Origin: Methanobacterium aggregans
Lineage (GTDB): Archaea; Methanobacteriota; Methanobacteria; Methanobacteriales; Methanobacteriaceae
Length of the DNA: 64,000 bases
Direction: 5' to 3'
Assembly (NCBI RefSeq): GCF_017874455.1
Contig: NZ_JAGGLN010000007.1
Span: forward strand, 33,369 to 97,368
Shown: piece by piece, positions 54,789-63,688 of the stretch
Layout of the letters: every line of letters begins with the position of its first letter
How positions within the stretch are numbered: position 1 is the first letter of the stretch
Notes under the pieces: generated by a model
Told to the model about the DNA's origin: nothing
Database searches by the model: none
Seen by the model: the letters and a program-made list of their open reading frames with translations, nothing else
Translations under genes and position numbers: made by a program

Positions 54789-55782
54789 TATGTACTATGA
54801 AATATTAGAGCAACCTAAATCATTAAAAAATACTTTGAAAGCTGAAAAAGTTCATATGAAGGAGATTGCAGATAAATTTGCAGAATTTGACAAAATTCAT
54901 CTCGTAGGCTGTGGAAGCTCCCTTTCAACCTGCTTCTCAGCAAGGGATGCCATGGGTTTCCTATCAGATAAAGATATTGATGCCCACACAGGATACGAGT
55001 TTTTTTATCATAAAAACCTTAAAAAGGAGAATTCTGGAGTTTTGTTAACATCACAGTCAGGAGAAACTTCAGACACTGTAGCAGCATTACGTAAAGCCAA
55101 AGAAAACGGTTTATACACTGTTTCTATAACCAATGAGGAAGACAGTACCATGATGCATGAGTCTGATGATGCTGTACTCACCCGCTGCAACAGAGAAACA
55201 GCCATATTAGGCACAAAAACCTACATGACCCAGTTAATGTCCCTGTATGAAATTCTCTTCAGTATGGAGGGATCGGATGATGCTAAGGATGTTCTGAAGG
55301 ACCTTGAAAAAATACCATCTATAACCAAGGACCTTTTAAGCAAAACTGAGGATGAAAACAGAGTTCTTGCAGAAAAATTCAAGGATGATAAGATTTTTTA
55401 CTGTATGGGAAGCGGACCTAACTATGGCCTTGCATACAAAGTTGCAATGACCATGTTCATGGAAGGTGCACTCAAACATGCTTGTCCACTTTATTCTGGA
55501 GAATTCAGGCATGGGTTAATTGAAAGGGCTGAGAAGGATGTTCCAATAATGTTTTTAGATGCGGATTATTCTGGAGATGAATTAACCCATAAATCAATGG
55601 AATTTTCAGATAAAATTGGTGTGAAAAAGATTTTATATAAAATGGAAGATTATGCTGATGTTAATCCTCTTCTTGCACCATTTGTACTCGTAATTCCTAT
55701 AGAATGGTTCATATATTACCTTGCACACTTCAATGGGGAAGATCCTGGAAGTACACGGCATATTGGTAAGGTAAGGTACTGA
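54778..55782 (+). CDS. SIS domain sugar-phosphate isomerase (GlmS C-terminal-like)
   Basis: A 334-residue protein of two SIS domains like the isomerase half of GlmS (HLVGCGSSLSTCFSARDAM, VLLTSQSGETSDTVAALRKAKENG, YCMGSGPNYGLAYKVAMTMFMEGALKHA, GEFRHGLIERAEKDVPIM). There is no glutaminase domain, so it would use ammonia or act as an aldose-ketose isomerase or deaminase on an amino sugar. It starts inside the ThiN-HIT gene, so the two are co-expressed. Confidence 0.88.
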   Translation: MKYDMYYEILEQPKSLKNTLKAEKVHMKEIADKFAEFDKIHLVGCGSSLSTCFSARDAMGFLSDKDIDAHTGYEFFYHKNLKKENSGVLLTSQSGETSDTVAALRKAKENGLYTVSITNEEDSTMMHESDDAVLTRCNRETAILGTKTYMTQLMSLYEILFSMEGSDDAKDVLKDLEKIPSITKDLLSKTEDENRVLAEKFKDDKIFYCMGSGPNYGLAYKVAMTMFMEGALKHACPLYSGEFRHGLIERAEKDVPIMFLDADYSGDELTHKSMEFSDKIGVKKILYKMEDYADVNPLLAPFVLVIPIEWFIYYLAHFNGEDPGSTRHIGKVRY

Positions 55783-56086
55783 TAGGTACTGCTAATTCCT
55801 CAAACAATTAATTTTTGGTAATTACAACCTATTCAATCCTTTATTTCATATTTTTGTACATATACTAGTTTTTTACACTTACTTTTTTTATTACTGATAA
55901 TTTTTGTATTTAGGTTTCTATTCAGAATTGAATTTTAAAATCAACTGAAATAATGTTATTAAAATTTTTAAGAATGAACAATTAACAAGTTTATTAGAAG
56001 TAGATAATTAATGATTAATAAAAATAGCTTAATAGAAAAGAATTGAAAAAGTAGTGAAGTGAGGATATTTCAGTTTAAACTGTTTT
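55783..56086. other. Convergent AT-rich gap, no gene seen
   Basis: It separates the 3' ends of the SIS and Hsp20 genes. T-runs on both strands can end the two transcripts. Nothing else is visible. Confidence 0.4.
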
Positions 56087-56518
56087 TTAGTCTACTTTAA
56101 CTTCAAAACTCTCATTCTTTTCAAGTTTTGGGAGTGTGACTGTTAAAACACCGTTTTCGAATTTTGCATTTGATTCGTTTATCAGTATTTTTGCAGGAAG
56201 CACCATCATCCTGCTTGCTTCACCATACCTTCTTTCCTTCTTGATGTAGTTAACATCCTCAACTTCAGTTTCTTCTTCGAATTTTGCACTGATCTCAATA
56301 CTGTCCTCAGTTATATCAATCTTTATGTCCCCTTTTTTGACACCTGGAAGGTCTGTTTTTACGATTATGTTTTCATCGTCTTCAATTACATCCATCATTG
56401 GTTTTGCTGGAACATTCGAAGTGTAATCAGCTATCGCCTTCTCAAGCTCCTCCTGTTTCTCACGGATTGTGCCTACCATGTCGTTAAACATCTGTTCTGC
56501 TACGCCTCTTCTTTTCAT
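56087..56518 (-). CDS. Hsp20/alpha-crystallin small heat-shock protein
   Basis: A 143-residue Hsp20 with a 45-residue N-terminal arm and an alpha-crystallin domain (DENIIVKTDLPGVKKGDI, NYIKKERRYGEASRM, KFENGVLTVTLPKLEK). It has the intact GVL motif that the short paralog at 5084 lacks. The start at 56518 is set by GGAGG 9 nt upstream, inside the Nog1 coding region, so the two genes overlap by 35 bp in different frames. Confidence 0.93.
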   Translation of the reverse strand: MKRRGVAEQMFNDMVGTIREKQEELEKAIADYTSNVPAKPMMDVIEDDENIIVKTDLPGVKKGDIKIDITEDSIEISAKFEEETEVEDVNYIKKERRYGEASRMMVLPAKILINESNAKFENGVLTVTLPKLEKNESFEVKVD

Positions 56519-57494
56519 CGTTAAATTCCTCCAGCTTATCCATTATTTCAGATACTCCAGTTCCCTCTGCTGCTGCAACCATCAGAGGATCTTCTACTTT
56601 ATTAATATATTCATCTAAATACTTAACCCTTTCCACGAGGTCCATTTTGTTAAAAACACAGACAATTGGTGTTTTAAAAATGTGTTTTATCTCCTCAAAA
56701 AGTCGGAACTGGCTTTCAAGTGGATATCCTGAGGTTTCAGATGCATCGAAGATGAATAAAATAACATCTGCAAGGTGCTCCAGTGCAACCATTGCATTTA
56801 ACTCTATTTCATTCATGTCCTTAACAGGCCTGTCCAGAAGTCCAGGAGTGTCTATGATCTGGTAACTCTGCCACCTGCGTTCGAAATGTCCTATCTGGAT
56901 TCCTGTTGTTGTGAAGGGGTAATCTGCAACTTTAGGTTCTGCTGTTGTTATGTGTCTAAGCAGAGTTGATTTTCCAACGTTTGGAAATCCTGCTATTACT
57001 GCTGTTGTTGCATCAAAGTCTATTGTGGGCATGTTACGGAGTTTAGCCTTTGCAAAGTCCAGAAAATTCAGTTCATCTTCTATCCTGTAAACAACAGAGG
57101 ATATACGGCCAAATGCTTCACTTCTAACTCTTGAAGCATCCTGAGGACTTGATCTTCTTACTTTAAAGACGTACTGATTTTCAAATTTTGATAGAAGTTC
57201 CACAGCCCAGTTCAAGGCTCCAAGAGACTTCTTCAGTTCGTCAACTCCCACCACAACATCTATGTAATCCTGGTAGAACATGTGCATTTCTTCAATCTTG
57301 GGGACCCTCTCAAGTATCATGTTGAAGGTTTCCTCTATAACCTGACAGGCAGTTTTAATCCTTGCTTCCTCAGTCTTCTTGGACTTCTGCTGGCGAGGAA
57401 TATTAGAAGACCTTACCTTGTTTGCGGCCTTTTTAGCCCGTCTAAAACCCTTATCCAGAACTTCTTCTGGTGTTGGGATAGTTGGTATTAACAT
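56484..57494 (-). CDS. Nog1-like GTPase
   Basis: A 336-residue Obg/Nog1-family GTPase for large ribosomal subunit assembly. N-terminal helical bundle (1-165), then the G domain: G1 GFPNVGKSTLL, G2 region YPFTTTGIQIG, G3 DTPGL, G4 FNKMDL, G5 about VAAAEGTGV. The C-terminus is short and basic (DEKKRRSRTDV) compared with eukaryotic Nog1. It overlaps hsp20. Confidence 0.92.
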   Translation of the reverse strand: MLIPTIPTPEEVLDKGFRRAKKAANKVRSSNIPRQQKSKKTEEARIKTACQVIEETFNMILERVPKIEEMHMFYQDYIDVVVGVDELKKSLGALNWAVELLSKFENQYVFKVRRSSPQDASRVRSEAFGRISSVVYRIEDELNFLDFAKAKLRNMPTIDFDATTAVIAGFPNVGKSTLLRHITTAEPKVADYPFTTTGIQIGHFERRWQSYQIIDTPGLLDRPVKDMNEIELNAMVALEHLADVILFIFDASETSGYPLESQFRLFEEIKHIFKTPIVCVFNKMDLVERVKYLDEYINKVEDPLMVAAAEGTGVSEIMDKLEEFNDEKKRRSRTDV

Positions 57495-57920
57495 TTCATC
57501 ACTCTCTTTTAAAATATCTTAATAATTCAGTTAAATTCAGTTTAAGTTAACTTTAATTGGTTAATTAATTTTTGTTAGCCTATTCAAGTTTATTATATTT
57601 TTTTAAAGTTATTAATCATGTTGATGTTAAAATAAGGTTCTAAAAATCTTAAAATGATTAAAAACTTGTTTTAAATCCATAATATTGTTAAAATCATGAA
57701 CATCTACAGTTCACTCTAGGTTAATGTATGAATACTTCAATGTATAAAATGATCATGATGTGTTTAGAATAATATGTATAATGATTATTCTAGGGATTAT
57801 TATGTTAAGGATTTATCACGTTTAAATGTTGTTCTTTTTTTGAACATTAAATGGATGTAAGTTAAGGGGATTTAGGTTTGCCATCCCAATTATGGATTGC
57901 ATTCCTGATTTTATCCTGAA
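57495..57920. other. AT-rich gap with an inverted repeat
   Basis: No gene is seen in these 426 bp. TAGAATAAT (57765-57773) and ATTATTCTA (57784-57792) form a perfect 9-bp inverted repeat with a 10-bp loop. It may be an operator for the nog1-hsp20 unit or a transcript-end structure of the tldD-AMMECR1 unit. The nog1 promoter should lie near 57520-57560. Confidence 0.4.
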
Positions 57921-58517
57921 TTATTCATTGAATATCTGGGAGTGGAACCTGTAAATCTTCACATCCTTAGCAAGCCAGCAGTCTGCCTGAAGCCCTGCCT
58001 TCATGCATGTGTTTGCTAAAAACTCTTCAACATTCCAACACCATTCAACTGCAACCTGCGGAAGTAAAAGTCCCCTGTATGGACCCATTTCAACTATCAA
58101 TCCATCCTTACCCACTTCAACCTTTTCAATGTACTCTCGGGGATTCTCAACCATGATGATCTCTGGTTTTGTGAGCACACTGACTTCAACCTGTATGTCC
58201 TCAAATTCCCTTGGAGTTACAGGTGGAAAACGTGGATCCCTTGTTGCTGCAGATATGGCTGCATCAATAAGGCCTTCTATGAGGGGCATTACAGGTTCAG
58301 GATAACCTATACAACCCCTGAGATCCCCATTCCTCTGGAGGGTTACAAAAACCCCCATGAACTCCTTTAACTTCGCATCAATATTTCCTGGAACTTCCAG
58401 TATTCTCTTCTCATTGAGGTATGTTCCTATAGTTTCCCTTGCAATTTTTACTAGTGTTTCACCATCTTCACGAGATAAAAGATTCTTATCCTTTTTTTCT
58501 GCTTCATCTGATGCCAT
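57921..58517 (-). CDS. AMMECR1 domain protein
   Basis: A 198-residue AMMECR1-family protein (LRGCIGYPEPVMPLIEGLIDAAISAATRDPRFPPV region at residues 76-110, with the invariant LRGCIG; EVSVLTKPEII; GLLLPQVAVEWCW). It is conserved in archaea and eukaryotes with no settled role. Its ATG shares one base with the TldD stop (TAATG), so translation is coupled. Confidence 0.9.
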   Translation of the reverse strand: MASDEAEKKDKNLLSREDGETLVKIARETIGTYLNEKRILEVPGNIDAKLKEFMGVFVTLQRNGDLRGCIGYPEPVMPLIEGLIDAAISAATRDPRFPPVTPREFEDIQVEVSVLTKPEIIMVENPREYIEKVEVGKDGLIVEMGPYRGLLLPQVAVEWCWNVEEFLANTCMKAGLQADCWLAKDVKIYRFHSQIFNE

Positions 58518-59890
58518 TACATTGCTCCTCCAACCATTGCTTTCGTAACTCTTATATGTGGGCCTCCATCTCCAACTGGTACTGTTTGACCTGCTTTTCC
58601 ACAGAAACCAACTCCCATCTTGAAGTCAGATGCAACTGCATCCACGTTCATGAGTGTTTCCATTATGTTTCCAGATAATGAAACATCACGCAGTGGCTCT
58701 CCAATTTCCCCGTTCTTTATCATGAAGGATTCTGCAGCGTTGAACTGGAATATTCCCTTTCCAGTATCCACCTGTCCACCCCTTGAACCTTTAAGGTATA
58801 TTCCATCCTTCATACCTTCAAGTAATTCTTCAAAGCTTTTATCACCGGGTTTGAGGTAGGTGTTACTCATACGAACCACTGGCTCGTCACCAACAGCAGA
58901 CCTGGCATTTCCTGATGGTTCAATTTCAAGTTTGGATGCTGATTCCCTTGAACTCAGGAGGGATGTGAGAATTCCATCCTTAACAAGGAGGTTTTTACGT
59001 GTTTTAACTCCCTCAGCATCGTAGGGGTAGTAGCCGAAGGCATCCATACTGGCATCATCAATTATCGTAACGTGTTCCGAGCCTATTCGGGTTCCCATTT
59101 TTCCCTTGAGTATGGAATCGTTCTGGAGTATGAGATCCGCCTCTGCAGCATGACCCAGTGCTTCGTGGATGAAAACTCCTGTGAGTTCCGAGTCAAATAC
59201 AACAGGAAAGCTTCCTGAAGGTGGTGAATTTGCATTGAGTAACCTAACTGCCTTGGATGCAGCAGTTCTTCCAAAATTTTCCAGATCCTCATTCTTTATG
59301 GCTTCAAATCCCTTTGCTCCACCGATACTTTTGTGGCCGAACTGTATCATTCCATTTTCTGATGCCACCGCATTTAGAAACATTGCAACCCTTGATTCAT
59401 TGAGTGTTAGTGATGAACCCTCTGAACTCAGGAAAGCTGTTTTTCCCTCTGCATCAACGTAGTTGACACTGGTACTCACAACTTTATCAATATTTGCAGC
59501 TTTATCTGCATCCTGCATAACCTCTTTTTTCTCTTCAAGTGAAACATCTGACAATTTAATTTTTGCAGGAGATTTCACATTATCAACTACATTTGGAACA
59601 TCTGCAAGTTTCACATCACTTTTTATTGAATTTGCAAGGCGCAGTGCAGACTCTGCTACTTCCCCCATCTTTTCCATTTGGGTTGTGAATGCAAATCCCC
59701 ATGCACCACCCTTTAAAACCCTTACACAACCGCTTAGATCGGATCCAGACCGGATTTCCTGGATCTTACTATCTTTCATTATGATTGCAGTACTGTAAGT
59801 CTCATTAACCCTTATATCTGCATAATCTGCTCTTTTTTCAATGGAATTAATTGTTTTCTCCAGTAAATCTAAGTCTAATTGATCTTCCAT
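58517..59890 (-). CDS. tldD: TldD/PmbA family metallopeptidase
   Basis: A 457-residue TldD with the zinc motif HEALGH (FIHEALGHAAEAD) at about residues 245-250 and the family blocks SGCVRVLKGGAWGFAFT, GSRGGQVDTGKGIFQF, VGFCGKAGQTVPVGDGGPHI. TldD works with TldE/PmbA on small unfolded peptides; no tldE is seen here. GGGAGAT precedes the ATG at 59890, preferred over 59905. Confidence 0.92.
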   Translation of the reverse strand: MEDQLDLDLLEKTINSIEKRADYADIRVNETYSTAIIMKDSKIQEIRSGSDLSGCVRVLKGGAWGFAFTTQMEKMGEVAESALRLANSIKSDVKLADVPNVVDNVKSPAKIKLSDVSLEEKKEVMQDADKAANIDKVVSTSVNYVDAEGKTAFLSSEGSSLTLNESRVAMFLNAVASENGMIQFGHKSIGGAKGFEAIKNEDLENFGRTAASKAVRLLNANSPPSGSFPVVFDSELTGVFIHEALGHAAEADLILQNDSILKGKMGTRIGSEHVTIIDDASMDAFGYYPYDAEGVKTRKNLLVKDGILTSLLSSRESASKLEIEPSGNARSAVGDEPVVRMSNTYLKPGDKSFEELLEGMKDGIYLKGSRGGQVDTGKGIFQFNAAESFMIKNGEIGEPLRDVSLSGNIMETLMNVDAVASDFKMGVGFCGKAGQTVPVGDGGPHIRVTKAMVGGAM

Positions 59891-60236
59891 GGTATCTCCC
59901 TTCATCTTACTGATTATACTTTTTTGATCTTCTTGGGATTATAATTTATTGATTGTTGTTGATTTTTGTATAAATTTGATATGTGCATTATTATGTGCAT
60001 TATTAATTTGATATAATATTAATTTGATAAAAAATATAAAAAAATTTATAAAAAAATGATTTATAAACATAGACCACAGCATATAAAAAGTGATTTATAT
60101 TATAAAACCTTAATAATAGACCGTTGATATTAAGTGAAGGGGTGCAGGTTCTAATTTTCACCATTTCATTACGTTTATTATATAATCATAAGCATATTTA
60201 CTCGAATTACACTTTGTTAAAGCACCAGGTGACAAT
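59891..60236. other. Divergent promoter region tldD / DUF39 gene
   Basis: Very AT-rich. TTTATTATATAATC at about 60175-60188 is a good TATA box for the plus-strand DUF39 gene, 50-60 bp before its ATG. The motif ATAGACC occurs at 60069 and 60115, each preceded by TGATTTATA-like sequence. No coding frame is seen. Confidence 0.4.
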
Positions 60237-61793
60237 ATGAAAACTGTGAAGGAGATAAACCAGAAAATCAAAGATGGAGATGCAGTGGTTGTGACTGCTG
60301 CTGAAATGACCCAGATTGTAAGGGAAAATGGTGCAGGAGAAGCTGCACGTGAAGTTGATGTTGTGACAACAGGGACCTTTGGTGCTATGTGCTCTTCAGG
60401 GGCATTTCTAAACTTCGGACATTCGGATCCACCTATAAAAATGTCAAAAACATACCTGAACGGTGTTGAAGCCTATTCTGGACTTGCAGCTGTGGATGCT
60501 TACATCGGTGCAACCCAGCCCAACAAAATTCCAGAAATTGGCCTTGATTACGGAGGGGCCCATATAATCGAAGACCTTATAAGGGGTAAAGAGATTGATT
60601 TTGTTGCAGAAGCCTATGGAACTGACTGTTATCCTCTTACAGAGGTTAAAACCAGTATAACACTGGACAAGTTGAACCAGGCCATAATGGTGAATCCAAG
60701 AAATTCCTACCAGAACTACGCTGCAGCAACCAACTCCACAGATGAAACCATTTACACTTACATGGGCACACTTCTGCCCAAAATGGGTAATGTGAGTTAT
60801 TCAAGTGCCGGAGAGCTCAGTCCACTTTTAAATGATCCTTACTTTGAAACCATTGGTTTTGGAACGCGCATATTCCTCTGTGGTGCAGAGGGTTACATCA
60901 TTGGTGAGGGAACACAGCACAACACCGATGTTGAGCGTAAAAACGGTGTTCCAACAGGCAGTGCCGGTACTCTCATGCTCAAGGGAGATATGAAGCAGAT
61001 GGATGCTGAGTACGTTAGAGGTGCAAGCATGCCCAAGTACGGTCCAACACTTTACGTTGGTGCAGGAATACCAATACCTATCCTGAATGAGGATATAGCT
61101 CAAAGAACAGGTATCAGTAATGAAGAGATCCAGTGCAGTGTTGTGGATTACGGGGTTCCAAGGAGAAGCAGACCCACAATAATGGAAACCAATTACATGG
61201 AACTTCAAACTGGAAAAATAGAACTCAACGGTGTGGAAGTTCCAACTTCACCGTTATCTTCACTTAAAAAGGCCAGGAAGATTGCATTTGAACTTAAATC
61301 ATGGATAGATAATGGAGAGTTTTTCCTTACAGAGCCCATCTCAAGGCTGCAGTCGGAGGGATCCATTGTTCGACCCCTTGAAATTAGGAAACCTTCAATT
61401 CTTGTGAAGAACATCAAGATCAAACCCATCATAACTGCCAGGCCCCGAGACGAGGTTGAGGATGTTGCGAGGAAACTGGTTGAAAACAGTATAAACCACC
61501 TTCCTGTTGTGGATGGTGAAGGTAAGCTTCGTGGTATTGTAACCTCGTGGGACATAGCAAATGCAGTTGCAAAGGGTAAAACGAAACTTGCAGATGTTAT
61601 GACACGTAAAGTTGTGATAGCCCGGGAGGATGAATCTGTGGATGTGGTGGCAAGACGCCTGAACAAACACGAAATTTCAGGACTCCCCATCATTGATAAG
61701 GACAACAAGGTAAAGGGTATGATAACAGCAGAGGATATTTCAATGTTGATTTGTAATGGTTCAAGAAAAGGTAGAAATGGAGGGTCACTATGA
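60237..61793 (+). CDS. L-aspartate semialdehyde sulfurtransferase (DUF39) with CBS pair
   Basis: A 518-residue protein of the MA1821 type, which with its ferredoxin partner turns aspartate semialdehyde into homocysteine using sulfide-derived sulfur. The DUF39 domain (1-380) has conserved cysteines Cys-52 (GAMCSSGAF) and Cys-131 (GTDCYPL). Two CBS domains follow (about 390-510). AGGTGA precedes the ATG. It overlaps the next gene by 4 bp (ATGA). Confidence 0.92.
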   Translation: MKTVKEINQKIKDGDAVVVTAAEMTQIVRENGAGEAAREVDVVTTGTFGAMCSSGAFLNFGHSDPPIKMSKTYLNGVEAYSGLAAVDAYIGATQPNKIPEIGLDYGGAHIIEDLIRGKEIDFVAEAYGTDCYPLTEVKTSITLDKLNQAIMVNPRNSYQNYAAATNSTDETIYTYMGTLLPKMGNVSYSSAGELSPLLNDPYFETIGFGTRIFLCGAEGYIIGEGTQHNTDVERKNGVPTGSAGTLMLKGDMKQMDAEYVRGASMPKYGPTLYVGAGIPIPILNEDIAQRTGISNEEIQCSVVDYGVPRRSRPTIMETNYMELQTGKIELNGVEVPTSPLSSLKKARKIAFELKSWIDNGEFFLTEPISRLQSEGSIVRPLEIRKPSILVKNIKIKPIITARPRDEVEDVARKLVENSINHLPVVDGEGKLRGIVTSWDIANAVAKGKTKLADVMTRKVVIAREDESVDVVARRLNKHEISGLPIIDKDNKVKGMITAEDISMLICNGSRKGRNGGSL

Positions 61794-62176
61794 AAGCATG
61801 GCTAAACTTTTCACCAGACATCGTAAACAAAGCAGTGATCTCAGATCTCATTAAAAACTATGATATTACCTTCAACATACTCAAGGCAAACATAACACCC
61901 AAGGGTGGGAAGATGCTCATTGAGTTAAGTGGAACACAAAAAGATGAAGGCATAGCATTCCTTGAGGAAAGCGGAATTCATCTGGATCCTGTAAAAAAGG
62001 TTGTTAAAAAGGATGAGGACAAATGTGTTGACTGTGGAGAATGCGTTTCACTATGTCCTGTAAAGGCTATTTCAATTGAAGAAGATTGGACAATTGAATT
62101 AGATGATAAACAGTGCATTGGATGTGGGTTCTGCACCAAATCATGTCCCATGAAAGCTATAAATGTTGCAGAATAA
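61790..62176 (+). CDS. NIL domain-ferredoxin partner of the homocysteine pathway
   Basis: A 128-residue protein: NIL domain (1-70) and a 2x[4Fe-4S] ferredoxin (CVDCGECVSLCP and CIGCGFCTKSCP). It is the MA1822-type electron carrier for the preceding enzyme, and the ATGA overlap shows coupled translation. Confidence 0.93.
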   Translation: MKAWLNFSPDIVNKAVISDLIKNYDITFNILKANITPKGGKMLIELSGTQKDEGIAFLEESGIHLDPVKKVVKKDEDKCVDCGECVSLCPVKAISIEEDWTIELDDKQCIGCGFCTKSCPMKAINVAE

Positions 62177-62430
62177 ATACTGAGCATTTTAGAAGCTTTT
62201 AAATTTTTTATTTATTATTTTAGGTTTTATATTATTTTTTAAGTTATTTTAGGTTTAAATTATTTTCTGAAGTTTTTTTTATCAAAATAATTTATTAAAT
62301 CAGATTATAGGAACTTGAATTTTTGTATATTGAATTTTTAGGGGTTGCATGGAATTGAAATGATTTAAAAAAAAGGAGTCTCTTTGAGGTCCTTTTAGAA
62401 AAAATATAATTTAAAAATAGAAGTAATTAT

Positions 62431-63591
62431 TCAGTCAGATCCTGAAAATCTGGATATAAAACTGTAAATTCTGCTTTTACCCTCAAAAACTGCTTTTTCA
62501 GGACACATCTCCATGCAGCAGAGGCAGTTTATACATTTATCATATTCAAACACTGGTGTTGGTCTTTCCTTCAGGATTGCGTCTGTGGGGCAGCTTTTAA
62601 CGCATATATTGCAGTTCGTACAGAGCTCAGGGTCTATTGCAGGTCTTGACCACCAGAGTTTCATTAAAGCTCTTGAAATGGAGGATGGAATCATCTCCAT
62701 TGACCCTGCAAAGTTAGGAGGCCATTTGAAGTTATCAATATGTGGAAATTCCCCTAAAACCTTGATGTTTTCAATTAAAGATTCTCCAAGCCCCTGTTCA
62801 TGTGCAATTCTGTTTGTGGGCACTTCCATGGGATTCTTGCCCAAGTAGTAGCATATGATGCTGTCTGCTGCAACTGCATCGTCTGATGCAATTACAACAC
62901 CTATCTCTTTGGGGTTTCCAGCTGATGGTCCCATCCCATCCATTCCAACCACACCGTCAATGATGTTGAGATGGGGCTTGGAAAGTGCGAAGACATCAAC
63001 AATTATCCCTGCAAAATCAGATGGCTTTGGTGCTAACTTATGGTAATCAGTTTTTTGAAGCCCTGGAATAACACCGTAAGTGTTTTTAACGGCACAGCTA
63101 AACTTGGTAAGTCCATGGGTTTTGATCTTGGGCAGGTTGATAAATACATCAGCATCAATAACTGGCTTGGCAATTCTGTATTTTCTACTGTTTCTCTCAA
63201 GTTCATAGATTCCTGATTTCTCAAAGTTAACAAGTTGAGCGCCTGTACGTTTGCAAACATCACAGAACCCTGTGATCTTCCAGAATTTTTCCATTCCACG
63301 TGCAGGTCCTCCAGGACTGTCCCCAACCATTGGTACTGCCCCTGCATCCTTCAAAATATTGATAACAGCTTCTATAACTGCAGGATGGGTTGTTATGAAT
63401 GCTTCAGGAGATTTAGCCTGGAGCATGTTGGGTTTGATGAGCACCTTATCACCAGGCTTTACAAAGGAGGATATTCCTCCCAGGCCCTTTAAGGAGTTTT
63501 CCACAGCACTTTGGACTGCATCCAGATCGTAGGAACTGCATTCTGATATTGAAACTGTACTTTTATTCAATTTAGCACCACATTGATCCAT
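62431..63591 (-). CDS. DUF362 domain 4Fe-4S protein
   Basis: A 386-residue protein: DUF362 domain (15-300, VLIKPNMLQAKSPEAFITTHP, VFINLPKIKTHGLTKFSCAVKN) followed by a 2x[4Fe-4S] ferredoxin (CTNCNICVKSCP, CINCLCCMEMCP). DUF362 proteins are iron-sulfur redox proteins of unknown substrate, frequent in methanogens. The ATG at 63591 is preferred over the TTG before it. Confidence 0.88.
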   Translation of the reverse strand: MDQCGAKLNKSTVSISECSSYDLDAVQSAVENSLKGLGGISSFVKPGDKVLIKPNMLQAKSPEAFITTHPAVIEAVINILKDAGAVPMVGDSPGGPARGMEKFWKITGFCDVCKRTGAQLVNFEKSGIYELERNSRKYRIAKPVIDADVFINLPKIKTHGLTKFSCAVKNTYGVIPGLQKTDYHKLAPKPSDFAGIIVDVFALSKPHLNIIDGVVGMDGMGPSAGNPKEIGVVIASDDAVAADSIICYYLGKNPMEVPTNRIAHEQGLGESLIENIKVLGEFPHIDNFKWPPNFAGSMEMIPSSISRALMKLWWSRPAIDPELCTNCNICVKSCPTDAILKERPTPVFEYDKCINCLCCMEMCPEKAVFEGKSRIYSFISRFSGSD

Positions 63592-63688
63592 CAAACATTA
63601 ACAAAATATTTGCTCCTTTTTTAAAAAAAGATTTTTTAATTTTGATTTTTAAGTTTCTGCGTTTTCCAATGCAATTAATAGATCAAAT

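Noticed and set aside
60828..61208. Long minus-strand frames inside the DUF39-CBS gene
   Set aside because: Mirror frames of a strongly conserved plus-strand gene, with no independent start signals.
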